A stretch of DNA of 64,000 bases from Helicobacter pylori (GCA_008032935.1 CP032039.1:806001-870000), one strand, 5' to 3'; positions 30,600 to 41,461 are shown, numbered from the stretch's first letter. A program made the numbers and translations. Notes: a model not told the origin generated them from the sequence alone.

Positions 30600-32388
30600 A
30601 AATTATTAGCTTTGAAAATCATTCTGTTTGAGATAAACATCTATTGATTCCTTGCAGAATTTATTGCGTAGAATTAGAAATTGGGCATAATGATTTAGGG
30701 TTAAATGCAATAGAAAAATGCACTTTAAAACTAAAAGAATTAGGGGTAAAAGATGAAGAATTAAAAGGTTTTTTAGGGTTTGGGGGTGAGTTGGATCTGT
30801 TAGAGCCTATTTTAGAAAACATTGAGACTAAAACGCTTGAAGAGTATAAAAAAATTCATGCGCATTTTTACTACAATCTAATCAATCAAGAATTTTTGCA
30901 TTTTGTGGATTTGGAGCGTGTCAGAGCTATAGATGGAAAAGAGTTAAAAAATAATATAGTGGAGTTTCTTGCAGACTCTAGTTTCAAGGCAGAGAGCCTA
31001 TACTATCCAAAAGAAAATAACAAGTCATTAAATGTGAATGAGATAATAATCCGTAAAACGATAGAGACATCTATAAAATACCATAAGCAAGATACTTTAC
31101 GCCGTGCAAAAGTGGTGAGTTGGCATGTTTTAGAAGGAGTTTATTATTTGCATGCCAAAGCCTTTGATGATAGTAAGGAAATAAGAGTGGAATGCAAGAA
31201 TCACCTTATTGAAAAGATGGCAGAAAAATTAGAGGAAACTAATCCTGAATGGTTTAAAAAATGGAAGGAAAAACAATACACCCAAACCGGCGAATCTAAG
31301 CCATCAAAACGAATCAAAGTTTTTAAAAACTTTACGGCATTTGATGACAGATTGCATACAATTGAAAGTGATTTAAAAAATCTGGATACCCATCAAAAAA
31401 AGTTTGAAATTTGTGGGGCTCTGTATGACATTTATGAACAAATTTTTGATGAAACACCAAGCTTGAAAGGGCGCGATTTAGAAACATACAAAGCACAAGA
31501 TTTGTCAAAGAAATTCATGCGTTTAGGTTTTGAACAGATCTCAAAGGATTTAAACGACTCTAGATTGAACGCTTTATGCGCTATGAGGAAAAAGTCATGC
31601 AAGCTTTGGCTAAAAAATACCCTAGTTTTTTACAAGATTTGCATGATATAAAAAAATATAGGAATAAAGATAAACACGGCGAGAAACCACAAGATGGGTC
31701 TTCTTTAACGAGAGTGGAATTAGAAAGATACAGAGATGGAATTTATTTTCTAGTAGAAAATCTTTTAAAAAACCCCTTGATTAAAGAGAGAGAAAATGCT
31801 CAAGAAGAAAAACATGAAGAAAAACATTATAAGAAAAATGCAGAGATTGACGCCCGATCCCAGCTATCAAACTTAAACGCACCCAAACCCTTATTTGAAT
31901 GTTTTGTGGGAGTTAATCTGGCCAAAGCCAAATATTATTCTAAAAAAGAAGAAAGAGAAAAAGAAAAGATGATTTTGAATTTTTGTAAGATATTTGAAAT
32001 TATTCTTTTTGAAGCTATCCAAAAACAACCAAAGCTTGATCTTAAAACTAAAGACGAACTTTTAGGGGATTATCCTAATCTTAAAAATTTAGATTCTTTA
32101 AGAGAAGTGAGGGAAGACTTTTTGAAAAGAGCGTTTGAGTATAATAAAGCGAGTTTGGGAGCGTATGTGTTAGTGTTGCTTAGCTGTAAGTATTTTGAGA
32201 GCGTGTTTGAAAAAGTTCAAGAATGGCTAGATTTTATCGCTAGGCTTATTGCTTTGAGAGGCCATATGCACAAGATAACTAAAGAACTTGAAAGTTTAAA
32301 AGAAGAGGATTTAAAAAAATTGGAAAAACAAGCACTAGAATATTTTAATAAAATAGCAAATAAAATATATCCAAAGGAGAAACGATGA
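30596..32388 (+). pseudogene. Unknown protein with HEPN-like RNase motif; nonsense codon and frameshift
   Basis: The gene begins with an ATGA overlap on the helicase stop. Codon 12 is TGA (30629-30631) where TGG would fit, and the same frame is then open to ~31575. There a missing T in TTT (31573-31575) shifts it; restoring it gives about 597 residues. A segment near 31640-31690 reads DIKKYRNKDKHGE, which contains the R-x4-H pattern of HEPN ribonucleases. The C-terminal ~200 residues are helix-rich. No full-length family is recognised. In phage defence, HEPN proteins commonly cut RNA, so this could be a toxic effector. The motif is short and could be chance. Confidence 0.6.
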
Positions 32389-34645
32389 ATGAAAATGAAA
32401 TGAGGCACAAAGAAAATAGGGTAATTGGAAAAAAAGAAATTGAAATAATTGGAATTAACTCAGATAATAAAGAAGCTAAAGGAGAAACGATGAGTAAGAA
32501 TGAAGAATTGGAGCTAAGAGCTAGAGAAACTGAGTTGGATAAAAGAGTAGCTGAGTTGGATAAAAGAGAAAAACAGATTAGAAAAAAATTGATGCGTTCA
32601 AACAAGAAAAAAAGTTTATCTAAAAAACCGAAAAGAATTTGAAGATTTTATAAAAGATAGAGAGGTATTTAAAAAAGAGCAGGTTCAAAAAGTTGAAGAG
32701 GACTTACGGACTTATGAAAAAGAGCGAAAAGAATTGATCTTAGAAACAATAAGCAAGCAACTACAAGAGCAACAAGAATCTCTCAATAAAGATTATAGAA
32801 AGAAGCTAGAAAGCATCAAAGAGCGCTCCGATAGGCTAGAGAGTAATCTTAAAACGCAATTTGACGCTCAATTAGAAAAATGGGAGCAAAATTTTAAGGG
32901 CTATGAACAACAACTAACAGACATCTTAAATGAAAGAGAACAGCTAGATTTGGATCAACAGCGTCTTAATGCCCAAAAACAAGCGCTTGAAAACCACATG
33001 AAGCAAAGAGAAGAATAGATCAAAAAGGAAAACCGAAACGAGATAGAGCGTTTAAAAAAAAGAAAAGAATGATTTGCATGCCCAACTAGATGAAAAGGCA
33101 GATGAAACGAACGCTCTGAGACAAAAAAACAGAGAACTGAACAAAAAAATAGATTGGCAAAAAGATTATGACAGGGAAAAATTAGAACGAGATAATAGGG
33201 ATTTAGAACAATGCAAAGAGGATTTATTAGCCGCTAACGAGAAGCTAAAAAATAGAATCCAAGAATGGGAAAATGAAAAAAGCAAGCTTGATCCAAGAGA
33301 TGAAAGAATAGAAGAGTTAAAAGAAGAAAAAAGGGAATTAGAGGGAATTCGAGCCCAGAAAGAGAACGCAGAACAAAAATATAACACTCTTTCAGTCCAC
33401 AATAAGCAATTAGAAGCTGAGTTAAATATGCTTAACGAAAGATTTGAAAACCTGAAAAATATGTATGCTGGGGTAGAGGATTTTGAAAAACGCCAAAAAA
33501 ATATTAAAGAACAAATTGTAAAAACCAACCCCAAAGTCTTAGGTGCACCTTCAAACGAAGTGGAAGAATTAGCGTTCTTAGAGCGCATAGAAAAAGGCAT
33601 GCAAGAGTTCAATGTTTTCTATCCTAAGCGTTTATTGTATATGTTCCACACCGCTTTAAAAAGCTCATCTCTATCGCCATTGAGCGTGCTAAGTGGGGTG
33701 AGTGGGACAGGAAAATCTGAACTGCCTAAGCTCTATGCGCATTTTGGGGGGCTAAATTTTTTAAGCATTGCTGTGCAGCCTACTTGGGATAGCCCAGAAT
33801 CGTTGATGGGGTATTTTAATGCGATAGAAAACAAATTTGATGCGACAGAGTTTTTACGCTTTTTTATCCAAACCACTTTGAGCAATAATGAAGAACCATA
33901 CGGCTTAAAAGAAGCGATGAATATTGTGTTGCTTGATGAAATGAATCTAGCCCACATTGAATTGTATTTTGCAGAATTTTTGAGCAAGCTAGAGATTAAG
34001 CGCAGTAAAGAAACTAATATCAGCATTAAACTAGGCACCGGCTTAACTTGGGAATTGCCCTTAGGCGATAATTTATTGTTTGTGGGCACGATGAATGAAG
34101 ATGAAAGCACCAAAATGTTAAGCGATAAGGTGCTAGACAGGGCGTTTTGTTTGAACTTTGAGAGACCTAAAATATTGAAAAGCAAGCAACAAAAATCTCT
34201 TCCTAGTAATGATGGATATTTAAAAGCTGAAACTTTTAATTGTTGGATAAACAAAAAGGGTGATCAAGAAGCTAATCTGGAAGGAAAATATAAAAAACTA
34301 ACCGAAAGGATCAATGAACGCTTGAACGCTAGAAGCATTGGGCATAGAGTGTGGCAAAGCATGAGCGCTTATATGCATAACCACCCTTTAGTTCTCCATG
34401 CTTTTGATAAGGATAAGGCTTTAGAATTCGCTTATGAAGAATGCTTGGTTTTAAAGATTTTCCCCAAACTTAGAGGGGTTCAGACACGCAACAACCAACA
34501 CTTAACAAAGATTCAAGATCTATTGAAAGACTTTAGCGTGTCTTCGGATTTCAAACAAGCTATGGAAAATGATTCCAAAGAGTTTGTGTTTAACAGCGCT
34601 AACTGTTTGAATAATGCCGAATATGAAAAACTTCTCAAAAAGTAG
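32385..34645 (+). pseudogene. McrB-like AAA ATPase with long coiled coil; three frameshifts and a nonsense codon
   Basis: The N-terminal ~380 residues are charged coiled coil (ELDKRVAELDKREKQI and long E/K/Q repeats). The C-terminal AAA domain is of the McrB type: Walker A SGVSGTGKSELPKL (~33700), Walker B NIVLLDEMNLAHIEL (~33925) and FVGTMNEDESTKML followed by KVLDRAF (~34085). Breaks: a missing A near 32583, a missing base near 32622, TAG at 33016-33018 where GAG fits, and an extra A in the A8 run at 33054-33061. The AAA part is intact from 33074. Two ribosome sites, each AAAGGAGAAACG, precede ATGs at 32385 and 32490. The next gene is its DUF2357 partner. Confidence 0.78.
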
Positions 34646-34651
34646 CATGCA

Positions 34652-37600
34652 ATGGATCTAGAAGAACTCTATGCGCCTAATCACATAGAGCGTTTGAAAG
34701 CACGGAGTTTTTTAAGATCGATTGCTTTTTTTTGATGATTTTAGCGCTTCTTTTGAATACAGAGATTTATTTAGCGTTTTGGAAAATATCGTGCAATTTG
34801 ATTATGAAAAAAAGCCGTATAAAGATGATTTGTATTTTTTGTGCAAATTTGTGGATCCAGCCCTAAAGGCTATCTTTAGCAATCTAAATACCAATATCTG
34901 CAGAAAACATTTAAAAATGCCTTTAGAAAAGGCTAGGGAATTTGACGCTAAATGCGTATTGTATTTAGCCAAGCGACCAGGTCGTAGTTTGAAAGAAAAG
35001 TTGTGCGACAATAAAGTATTGAGCGTCAAGCGTTATGTGAATGTCAATACGCATGAAAACAGGTTTCTCAAGCGTTTCATTAAAGAATTTTTAAAAATAA
35101 TTCATTGGCGCGAGATAGAATTTCAACAGGTTTTTGAAGAGTTGATTTTCAGCATAACAAGTTTTTTAAAGAGTGGAGTAGCCCAACAAATTGACGAAAA
35201 ACAAGCCATCATGCCTAATAACTTGTTGCATTTTGATAAGCATTATAAACGCATTTTTAAAGCCCATGATTGGCTTTATGATGGTGTGGGGTCATTGATG
35301 AATTTGGATCAAATTTTCTATTTGGAGTATTCATACCAAGCCCAATTTTATACTTCTATAAATATTGAACCCACGCTAATTAGAAATGAACAAGATTTAT
35401 ACGCGCTAATTAAAGATAGTTTTCCAGTGAAAAATTTATCGTTTGAAAAGATGCGTTTAAAAGCGAAAGAGTTTTTTGAAAATGAATTAAAACAGCCTAT
35501 AAATTTAAATCAAGAAATCCCGCAATTGGAATTGTGTAAGGGAGTTTATAAAGAAATGTATATTGATATGTTTAGCCCCAAACCCTTCGCTTTGTTAGTG
35601 GGTAATGGCAATGAAGAAAAGATTTTAAAGCTCCCCCTTTTAGCCAAAAATCAGGAGGATAATATTTACATCAACGCTAATGGCGCTAAGGGTGAGATAA
35701 ATAAAAAAGGTTATTTGGCCAACGCTCTCAAAGACTATGATGAGACTCTTGTGGAAGCTTTTATGAGAGATTTCAAGGAACGCTATAAGATAGAAAAATT
35801 ATATTATTTATTAGATGATAATATTAAAAATTTTGAATTTGCTAAGATCAAGCATAAAATAAGCTTGTATTTTAAAGACGCAAAATTCTATCCTAAAAGC
35901 GTTGCTTTAGGACTTAGTTCTTTGTTTGAAAATAAATTAAAGAAAAATGAGCGTTTGCGTTATAACGGCGTGGATTTGGTCGTTAAAGAAAACCATAAAA
36001 GTAAGACCTTTAATAATTGTGGCTTGGTTTTGGAGAGGCAAAAAAGCGATGATTCAAAAGAGGCCCTTATTTTACAAGATTCTTTTATCAAAAAAGCTTT
36101 AAAAAATTTTAAAAGAGCCTTAGGATTAGAAAAAGAAGGCTTTATTCTGTATAAAGAATGCTTGCCTAAGCTCTCTATGGAAGTGATTGAAGACGGGTGG
36201 TTTAAAAGCCTTGAGATCATTAAAGATAAAACAATTTTAGGAGATAAAGAAACCCTAGAGATTGAAACGCCTTTTATTATCCCTAAAGGGCGAGAAAGCC
36301 TTGCTTTGCCCTTGATCCTAAATGAAGAAAAAATCGCCTATCAAGGCAAAATCATCTCTAAAGATTTTCCCCTAGAAAATGACGAAGAATACAAACTCAC
36401 GCTCACTTATGACATTGGCACCGAGTTTGACTATGTGTTAGAGTTTAAACCTGTCAATAATGATTTAAAGCCCATTGTTATAGAATGGCAGCGTATTGAC
36501 ACCAATGGGGTTGAACTCCCTACGCCCGATCCCATCAAAAAACCAAGTATTAATGAACTAAAAAGCGACTTTAATCCTAATAAGGGCAAAAGTTCTGATT
36601 TGTTTGAGTGGGCGCTAGAGCAATTAGAGACATTGAAAGATTTAAATAGTCCACCCAGATTTGTTATAGAATTCTCAGATAAAAAACTAAAATGCGGTAG
36701 AATCTCAAGAATAAGGAATGATAGAAACAATCAACTTTTTTACATAGTGGAAACAAATGGTAAAGAAGTTTTTTGTCATAGCCGTCAGTGCAAAGAGAGC
36801 GCGAACAAAGATGAGCTTTCACAAGGCGTGCAAGTGTGTTTGGAAGTGTTTTTAGATAGGGAAGACCCTAGTAAATATCGAGGTAAAATTTATGGTTTGG
36901 AAAAAAATAAAGAAAAAGTTTTATTAAATACAGCTAAAAATAATTATCAAAGAAAACCTCTAGATGAGAAAATTGAACACAGAATAAAAGCACTCAAAAG
37001 AATCAAGTATCCTTGTTTAAAAATTTTTTCACATTACACGCTTGAGGAGTTAGAAACCCTAAATCCTGAATTTGCTACTCCTTTTAAAGAACATTTGAGG
37101 CGGTTAGAAGAGTATTATTTTGACCCACAAACAGACAAAGATTTTAAAAAAGAGATCCTGGATTTCTTTGGTCGCTTGAATGATAGCATTCCCGCAAAAT
37201 TACAACAAGAATTTATTAAATTATCTTTTAAATTACCTTCTACGGATTTTTTAAGCAGATGTTTAGGCTCTCTTGAAAAAGACTTTCAAAAAACAATTTT
37301 TAAGAATCTTAAAGTTAACCCAAAGACTTTAAGCATTGTGGCTAGGGCTAGTTGGATTAATGAGAAATTTTTAAAGAACTTGATGGCTCAAACCGACTTG
37401 GAGCAGCAAAAAGGCTTTTTAAAGCGTATAGAAGAGTGTTTGAAAGATCCTGAGTCGTTTTATTTCAGTAGCGCATGCGAATTGTTGTTAGCGTTTTTGT
37501 CTTATCGTAACGCTAAAAGAGAGTTAGAATTGATCCCTGAAAGCGAGAAAACCATGCGTTTATTGGACAGCATAGATAAAGCGATAGAAAAAGAGACTAA

Positions 37601-37742
37601 AATTAAAAGCTTTGTAAAATTAGAGCTAAAAAATCAAAGCTTCAACAATATCCCACCTTTGTTGTCGGCGTTACGCTTGTATTTAAGGGGGGATTCGGAA
37701 GGTGTTGGAATTGAAATTAAGGGGACAGAAGAGAATGAATAA
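34652..37742 (+). pseudogene. DUF2357 (McrC-like) partner protein, N-terminal frameshift
   Basis: About 1029 residues after correction. The true start is the ATG at 34652 (MDLEELYAPNHIERL), six bases after the AAA gene. One T too many in the T8 run at 34726-34733 breaks the frame; the rest is open from there. The segment RYVNVNTHENRFLKRFIKEF (~residue 130) is the DUF2357 hallmark, a family that partners McrB-like AAA proteins and often carries a nuclease. Residues ~670-740 (KLKCGRISRIRND, then FCHSRQCKESAN) resemble a cold-shock/S1 OB fold. I do not see a confident PD-(D/E)XK site. It overlaps the next gene by eight bases. Confidence 0.75.
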
Positions 37743-39587
37743 ATCAAACAAATTAGTCATTATCAATCGCGCCATTCCAGGTGGGGGCAAGACTTCTTTG
37801 ACCAAACAGATTGAAGAGTCGGCAAAAAGCTTGGGGCGTTCTATCAGCGTTCATTCTACCGATGAATATTTCATCCAAATAGATGAAAAGGGTATCAGGC
37901 GTTATGTTTTTGATAAAAAGAAACTCAATGAATACCACCAAAACAATCAAGAAGCCTTCAAACAAGCTTTAGAAAATCGTATAGATATTGTAGTGTGCGA
38001 TAACACCAATTTTGAATCGTGGCAAAGCAAACCATATGCAGATATGGCTAGAGAATTTGGCTATAAAATTTTGTTGATTGATTTTAAACCCAGAGAATTA
38101 GAATTGCATTTAGAAGCTCAAAGGGTAACCAAAGAACGCCCTGATGCGCATCAAGTTGATAAAGATGTGTTAGAAAGAATGCATAAAGAGCATAGGATTT
38201 CTAGTCCTTGCTTGGATAAGACCAAGATTTTAAGAATAGATACCTTAGAAACCCCCATGAATTATGGATGGGATATTGAGCAATGCGTCAAAAAGCCACG
38301 AGGTATTGCAAAGCATTATGACTATGATTTTTATTTGGAGAGGGTTTTGGTTAAGCCACAGGATTATGAGAAACAAAATAGAGAGTTGAGCCTAAAAGCC
38401 TTAGAATTTTTAAAATACAATTTTGATTTTGATGTGATTTTTTATTCTTTTGGGGAGCAATTAATGCCTATTTTTTTAGGAATGCGTCAATTTAGCGCTC
38501 AAAAGCATGTTTTTATCACTTCTAGTTCCAAAAACGCTAAGGCATTAAAGAGATTTTTTGAAGAACGAAAAGAAACTAATGAGAATTTTCAAATCAATAC
38601 CGATCGTCTTCATTCTATAGAAGTGAATGTTTTTGAACCTAAAAATATTTATGAAAACATTTTGGAACATACAAACGAACATGGCTTAAAGGATAAGAGA
38701 TTGTGTTTTAATTTGACGGTGGGACTAAGATGATGTTTCTAGCAGGGCTAAAGGCATCAGAATGTTTTCAAGCGCCTTATTTCTATATTGAAGAAAAGGC
38801 TCAACAATTATCATTTTTTAAAAATCCAAGCGAAATTGAACCTTTTGTTATCCCGGCTATCCCCATTAAAGATGTGGAGACTTTTTTCTCTCTGCATGTT
38901 TCAAGTCATAAGATAGAACAAAATGGTATTGTAGATGAAAAGAGTTTAGGAAAGATACAAGAGCGTAAAAATTTAAGCAACTTATTGTATGAACATCGTT
39001 CAAGAATTATTGAAAATTATCAAAAAATTAATGATAGTTATTCTAAAGATAAAACGATGGATATTGATGAAAATAATCTTAAATTGCTTTACAAAGACCA
39101 TCAAGTTTGCGTGAATATAGATGGAAAGAAAATAGAGCTCAGATATTTAGAAGATGAAGATGATTTTAGAAAATACATTATAGGGGGTTGGTTTGAAGAA
39201 TATATTTATTGTGAATTACTGGAGTTGCTAGACAAACAAGTGATCTATGATCTACGCTTGAATATGATTTTGGGCGTTGAAAACACAAACGCCATTCAAG
39301 GAGATAAGCGTCCTATTTATACTGAGCTTGACATAGCTTTTAGCAATGGTAAAAATCTCTATGTTGTAGAGTGCAAGAGTGGGGAGTTAAAAAATAAGGG
39401 GGTTTTAACCGCTCTATCCACTAACACTCAAATTTTTGGTGGAGCCAATGCGAAATGCATTTTAATATCAATTGATGGTAATTTGGGAAAAGGTATTCAA
39501 GAAAAAGTTAAAGTTTTGAACATTGAGTTTATCTTTGAAGATTTTAAAAAAAATATTGAGAATTATATTAATAACTCTAGGCGTTGA
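37735..39587 (+). pseudogene. P-loop kinase - CARF - PD-(D/E)XK nuclease fusion, frameshifted in the CARF motif
   Basis: Three parts are visible. Residues 1-200 are a P-loop kinase of the zeta/polynucleotide-kinase type with Walker A AIPGGGKTSLTKQ and a DNTNFES motif. Residues ~220-340 look like a CARF domain, ending in NLTGGTKMMFLAGL once one G is restored at ~38717 (ACGGTGGG to ACGGGTGGG). Residues ~480-617 are a nuclease like Card1/Can2 (DUF1887): GGWFEEYIYCEL, TELDIAF, VVECKSGEL, TQIFGGANAKCILI. The corrected protein is ~617 residues. CARF domains sense cyclic oligonucleotides, usually made by CRISPR Cas10, but neither Cas10 nor CRISPR lies here. The 37702 start is rejected because 37735 gives ATG overlap with the previous stop. 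Confidence 0.82.
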
Positions 39588-39626
39588 TAAATTAGGGAGA
39601 GGGTGTTTAGCCAATGTTAAACCAAT

Positions 39627-39776
39627 ATGCTATTGGATTTTAGAGTTTTTAAGAAACAATTAGTGCCAATGAATCCCAATAATCAAGTCAATTATAAGCT
39701 TACTCTCAATCTTAAAGAGTTGAAAGAAATTACAAATCTCACTAAAGAGTTAAAGAGAATTTTAGAATCAGATTAA
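39627..39776 (+). CDS. 49-aa open frame after the operon (tentative)
   Basis: An open frame starting MLLDFRVFKKQLVPMNPNNQ and ending KELKRILESD. It may be the remnant tail of a larger gene or a true small protein from the internal ATG at 39669. The helical, lysine/leucine-rich end is not diagnostic. No clear ribosome site is seen for either start. Confidence 0.3.
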   Translation: MLLDFRVFKKQLVPMNPNNQVNYKLTLNLKELKEITNLTKELKRILESD

Positions 39777-40010
39777 TATTTTTAGATAGGATTAAATGAA
39801 TCAAAATATTTTAGGAATAGGGTTTGTTTATCCTACCCAAAAACTGGTATGGGAGCTGATCTCACCGATTCAAGCTACTCTCTTTTCTTCAAGCTACTCT
39901 CTTTTCTTGAGATCATAGGGCGTTGGTTCCTTGGAGCGATCGTTATTAAAATAAGTTTGGGTTTTTGTGGCAAAATTCTCCCATGCAAGCTTTGTTTAGA
40001 GAACTTATCT
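39777..40010. other. Decayed interval with a 19-bp direct repeat
   Basis: The 19-bp unit CAAGCTACTCTCTTTTCTT occurs twice in tandem (39871-39889 and 39890-39908). On the minus strand a frame reading NFATKTQTYFNNDRSKEPTP (~39985-39910) is broken by a TAG in each repeat copy, so it looks like a decayed gene. A 40-codon plus-strand frame from 39796 is probably chance. Confidence 0.5.
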
Positions 40011-40158
40011 CTATTGCCCGAACCTTTTGACTCTTTTTCTCATGTTTATATAAAGGTAAGCGTCTGCAAAAGCGTTTAGCGCTTCGCTGTTTTCATCATT
40101 ATTATTCCAATGGTTCGCTAATTTTTCCAATCGCTGTTTCTTGTTTCATTTTTCCCAT
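40011..40158 (-). pseudogene. Small accessory gene, frameshifted
   Basis: AAAGGA precedes an ATG at 40158 (MGKMKQ). As read it soon stops; a shift of one base near 40130 gives RLEKLANHWNNNDENSEALN, then FADAYLYINMRKRVKRFGQ to a stop at 40011, about 48 residues. The good ribosome site and smooth continuation support a former gene. Function unknown. Confidence 0.5.
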
Positions 40159-40220
40159 GTTGTTTCCTTTTTTCTTTTGTTTCACTGCCAAGCGCATGGC
40201 TCTTATGCCATGCGTTTCTC

Positions 40221-40391
40221 TTACTCTTGTTTAGCTTTTAGATTTTTTTCTACTTTCTCAAGTTCATAATTGATGTTATACACCCACTCTTTAATGGTTT
40301 TATTTAAATAGTAGGTTAGCTCATCGTTTAAAACCTCTTTTATTTTATCGTTATATTTTTCTACTAAACGACATACGCTATCGCTTGACAC
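40221..40391 (-). CDS. 56-aa unknown accessory protein
   Basis: The GTG at 40391 has AAAGGAG five bases upstream, so it is preferred to the upstream TTG. The product is helical: SSDSVCRLVEKYNDKIKEVL, then two further helices ending EKVEKNLKAKQE. The heptad-like spacing suggests a short coiled coil. No family is known to me. It lies ~50 bases from mscS in the same direction. Confidence 0.6.
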   Translation of the reverse strand: MSSDSVCRLVEKYNDKIKEVLNDELTYYLNKTIKEWVYNINYELEKVEKNLKAKQE

Positions 40392-40443
40392 AAGGTCTCC
40401 TTTAAATTTCAAGTATCACTACAATCAATGCGCCTCACACCAA

Positions 40444-41268
40444 TCACTTAGAAGAGTCTTGATTTTTAATAGCAATATCTAGCTTGTTGAAAGGGATTTC
40501 AATGTGGTTAGCGTCTAGGGCGTTTTTGATGCGTTCAATGAGTTCGCTGCGCACATTAAAGATCCCATCTTCAATCTTTGCCCAAACTCTAATGGTGAAA
40601 TTCAATGAGCTGGATCCAAAATCCGTGATTCCAATAAAAGTGGGCATGTTTTTATCAATTTTTTCCATTGCATCAATAACATCTTTTATCGTCTTATGCA
40701 CTAGTTCAATATCGCTCCCATACCCTACCCCACAAACCCATTCAATGTGCCGACACGCCGTGTTATTGCTATTGATAATATTAGAATTAGCGACACTTCT
40801 ATTGGGCAAAACCGCCAAACGCCCGTCATGCAAGCGTAAAGAGGTATTAAAAAAATTAAGCGCTTCTACTTTGCCCTCTAGGCCAGAGATTTCAATGATG
40901 TCTCCTTTTTTGAAAGGGTGTAAAATGATAAGGATTATCCCTCCAGCAATGCTTGAAAGGTAATCTTTTAAAGCCAACGCCACCGCAATCCCCACCGTTC
41001 CTAAAACAGTGATAATAGAGGTGGTTTGCACGCCTAGCGTGCTGAGTGCAATGATTGTGGTGATGATAAGGATTAAGATAAAAGTAACCTGCGCGACAAA
41101 ATTCGCTAAAATCTCATCCTTTTTGGATAAAAGCTTCATGGTTTTGTTCCGTAAGAAAAACGAAAAATAAAAACCTATACAAAAGACAACAATAGCCTTG
41201 ATTAAGATTATCCCAAAATGCTTTGCCTGCGGGAAAAAATCCACTAACAGCGTTTTAATTTCATCCAT
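40444..41268 (-). CDS. mscS: Small MscS-family mechanosensitive channel
   Basis: A 274-residue canonical-length MscS (E. coli MscS is 286). It has three membrane spans in the first ~125 residues, the third being the pore helix with TVLGTVGIAVALALKDYLSS. The beta domain follows, with HPFKKGDIIEI and LEGKVEALNFFNTSLRLHDG, then VLPNRSVANS, then a C-terminal alpha-beta domain. It should gate under membrane tension to release solutes during hypo-osmotic shock. Its ATG overlaps the stop of a 66-codon gene by eight bases. This is a second mscS in the window, and it is intact, unlike the large one at 2.8 kb. Confidence 0.92.
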   Translation of the reverse strand: MDEIKTLLVDFFPQAKHFGIILIKAIVVFCIGFYFSFFLRNKTMKLLSKKDEILANFVAQVTFILILIITTIIALSTLGVQTTSIITVLGTVGIAVALALKDYLSSIAGGIILIILHPFKKGDIIEISGLEGKVEALNFFNTSLRLHDGRLAVLPNRSVANSNIINSNNTACRHIEWVCGVGYGSDIELVHKTIKDVIDAMEKIDKNMPTFIGITDFGSSSLNFTIRVWAKIEDGIFNVRSELIERIKNALDANHIEIPFNKLDIAIKNQDSSK

Positions 41269-41461
41269 AAATCTTTCCTTTTAAAATCAATTGATTAACT
41301 TTCCCATAAAGTTCCAATCTTTTCTGCGAATATTTAATAGTGAAGCTTTGAAGTGCGCTATTGGATAGAATTTTGTTTTTTGAAATAGTTCCATTAGGAA
41401 TGCACAGACAGGGTTGATTAGAATCGTTGCGATCGGCAAGAATCCCTTTTAATGGTGGCAT
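41261..41461 (-). CDS. 66-aa protein coupled to small mscS
   Basis: The ATG at 41461 follows AAAGGATCTTC, a good ribosome site. The product begins MPPLKGILADRNDSNQPCLC and ends LILKGKIYG, with its stop inside the mscS start (ATGGATGA), so the two are translated together. Sequence is basic with a central KNKILSNSALQSFTIKYSQK part. No family is recognised; it may be a truncated relic of a larger gene. Confidence 0.55.
   Translation of the reverse strand: MPPLKGILADRNDSNQPCLCIPNGTISKNKILSNSALQSFTIKYSQKRLELYGKVNQLILKGKIYG

Noticed and set aside
33166-34254. 148- and 173-codon minus-strand frames
   Set aside because: They mirror the charged coiled-coil and AAA coding sequence on the other strand; composition (S, L, F rich) is typical of shadows.
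39796-39918. 40-codon plus-strand frame reading MNQNILGIGFVYPTQK
   Set aside because: Its end is made of a 19-bp duplication and there is no ribosome site; treated as chance in a decayed zone.
40444-41268. Small mscS as a duplicate or fragment of the large mscS at 2.8 kb
   Set aside because: It has canonical MscS length, its own coupled upstream gene and diverged sequence; it is a different subfamily member.
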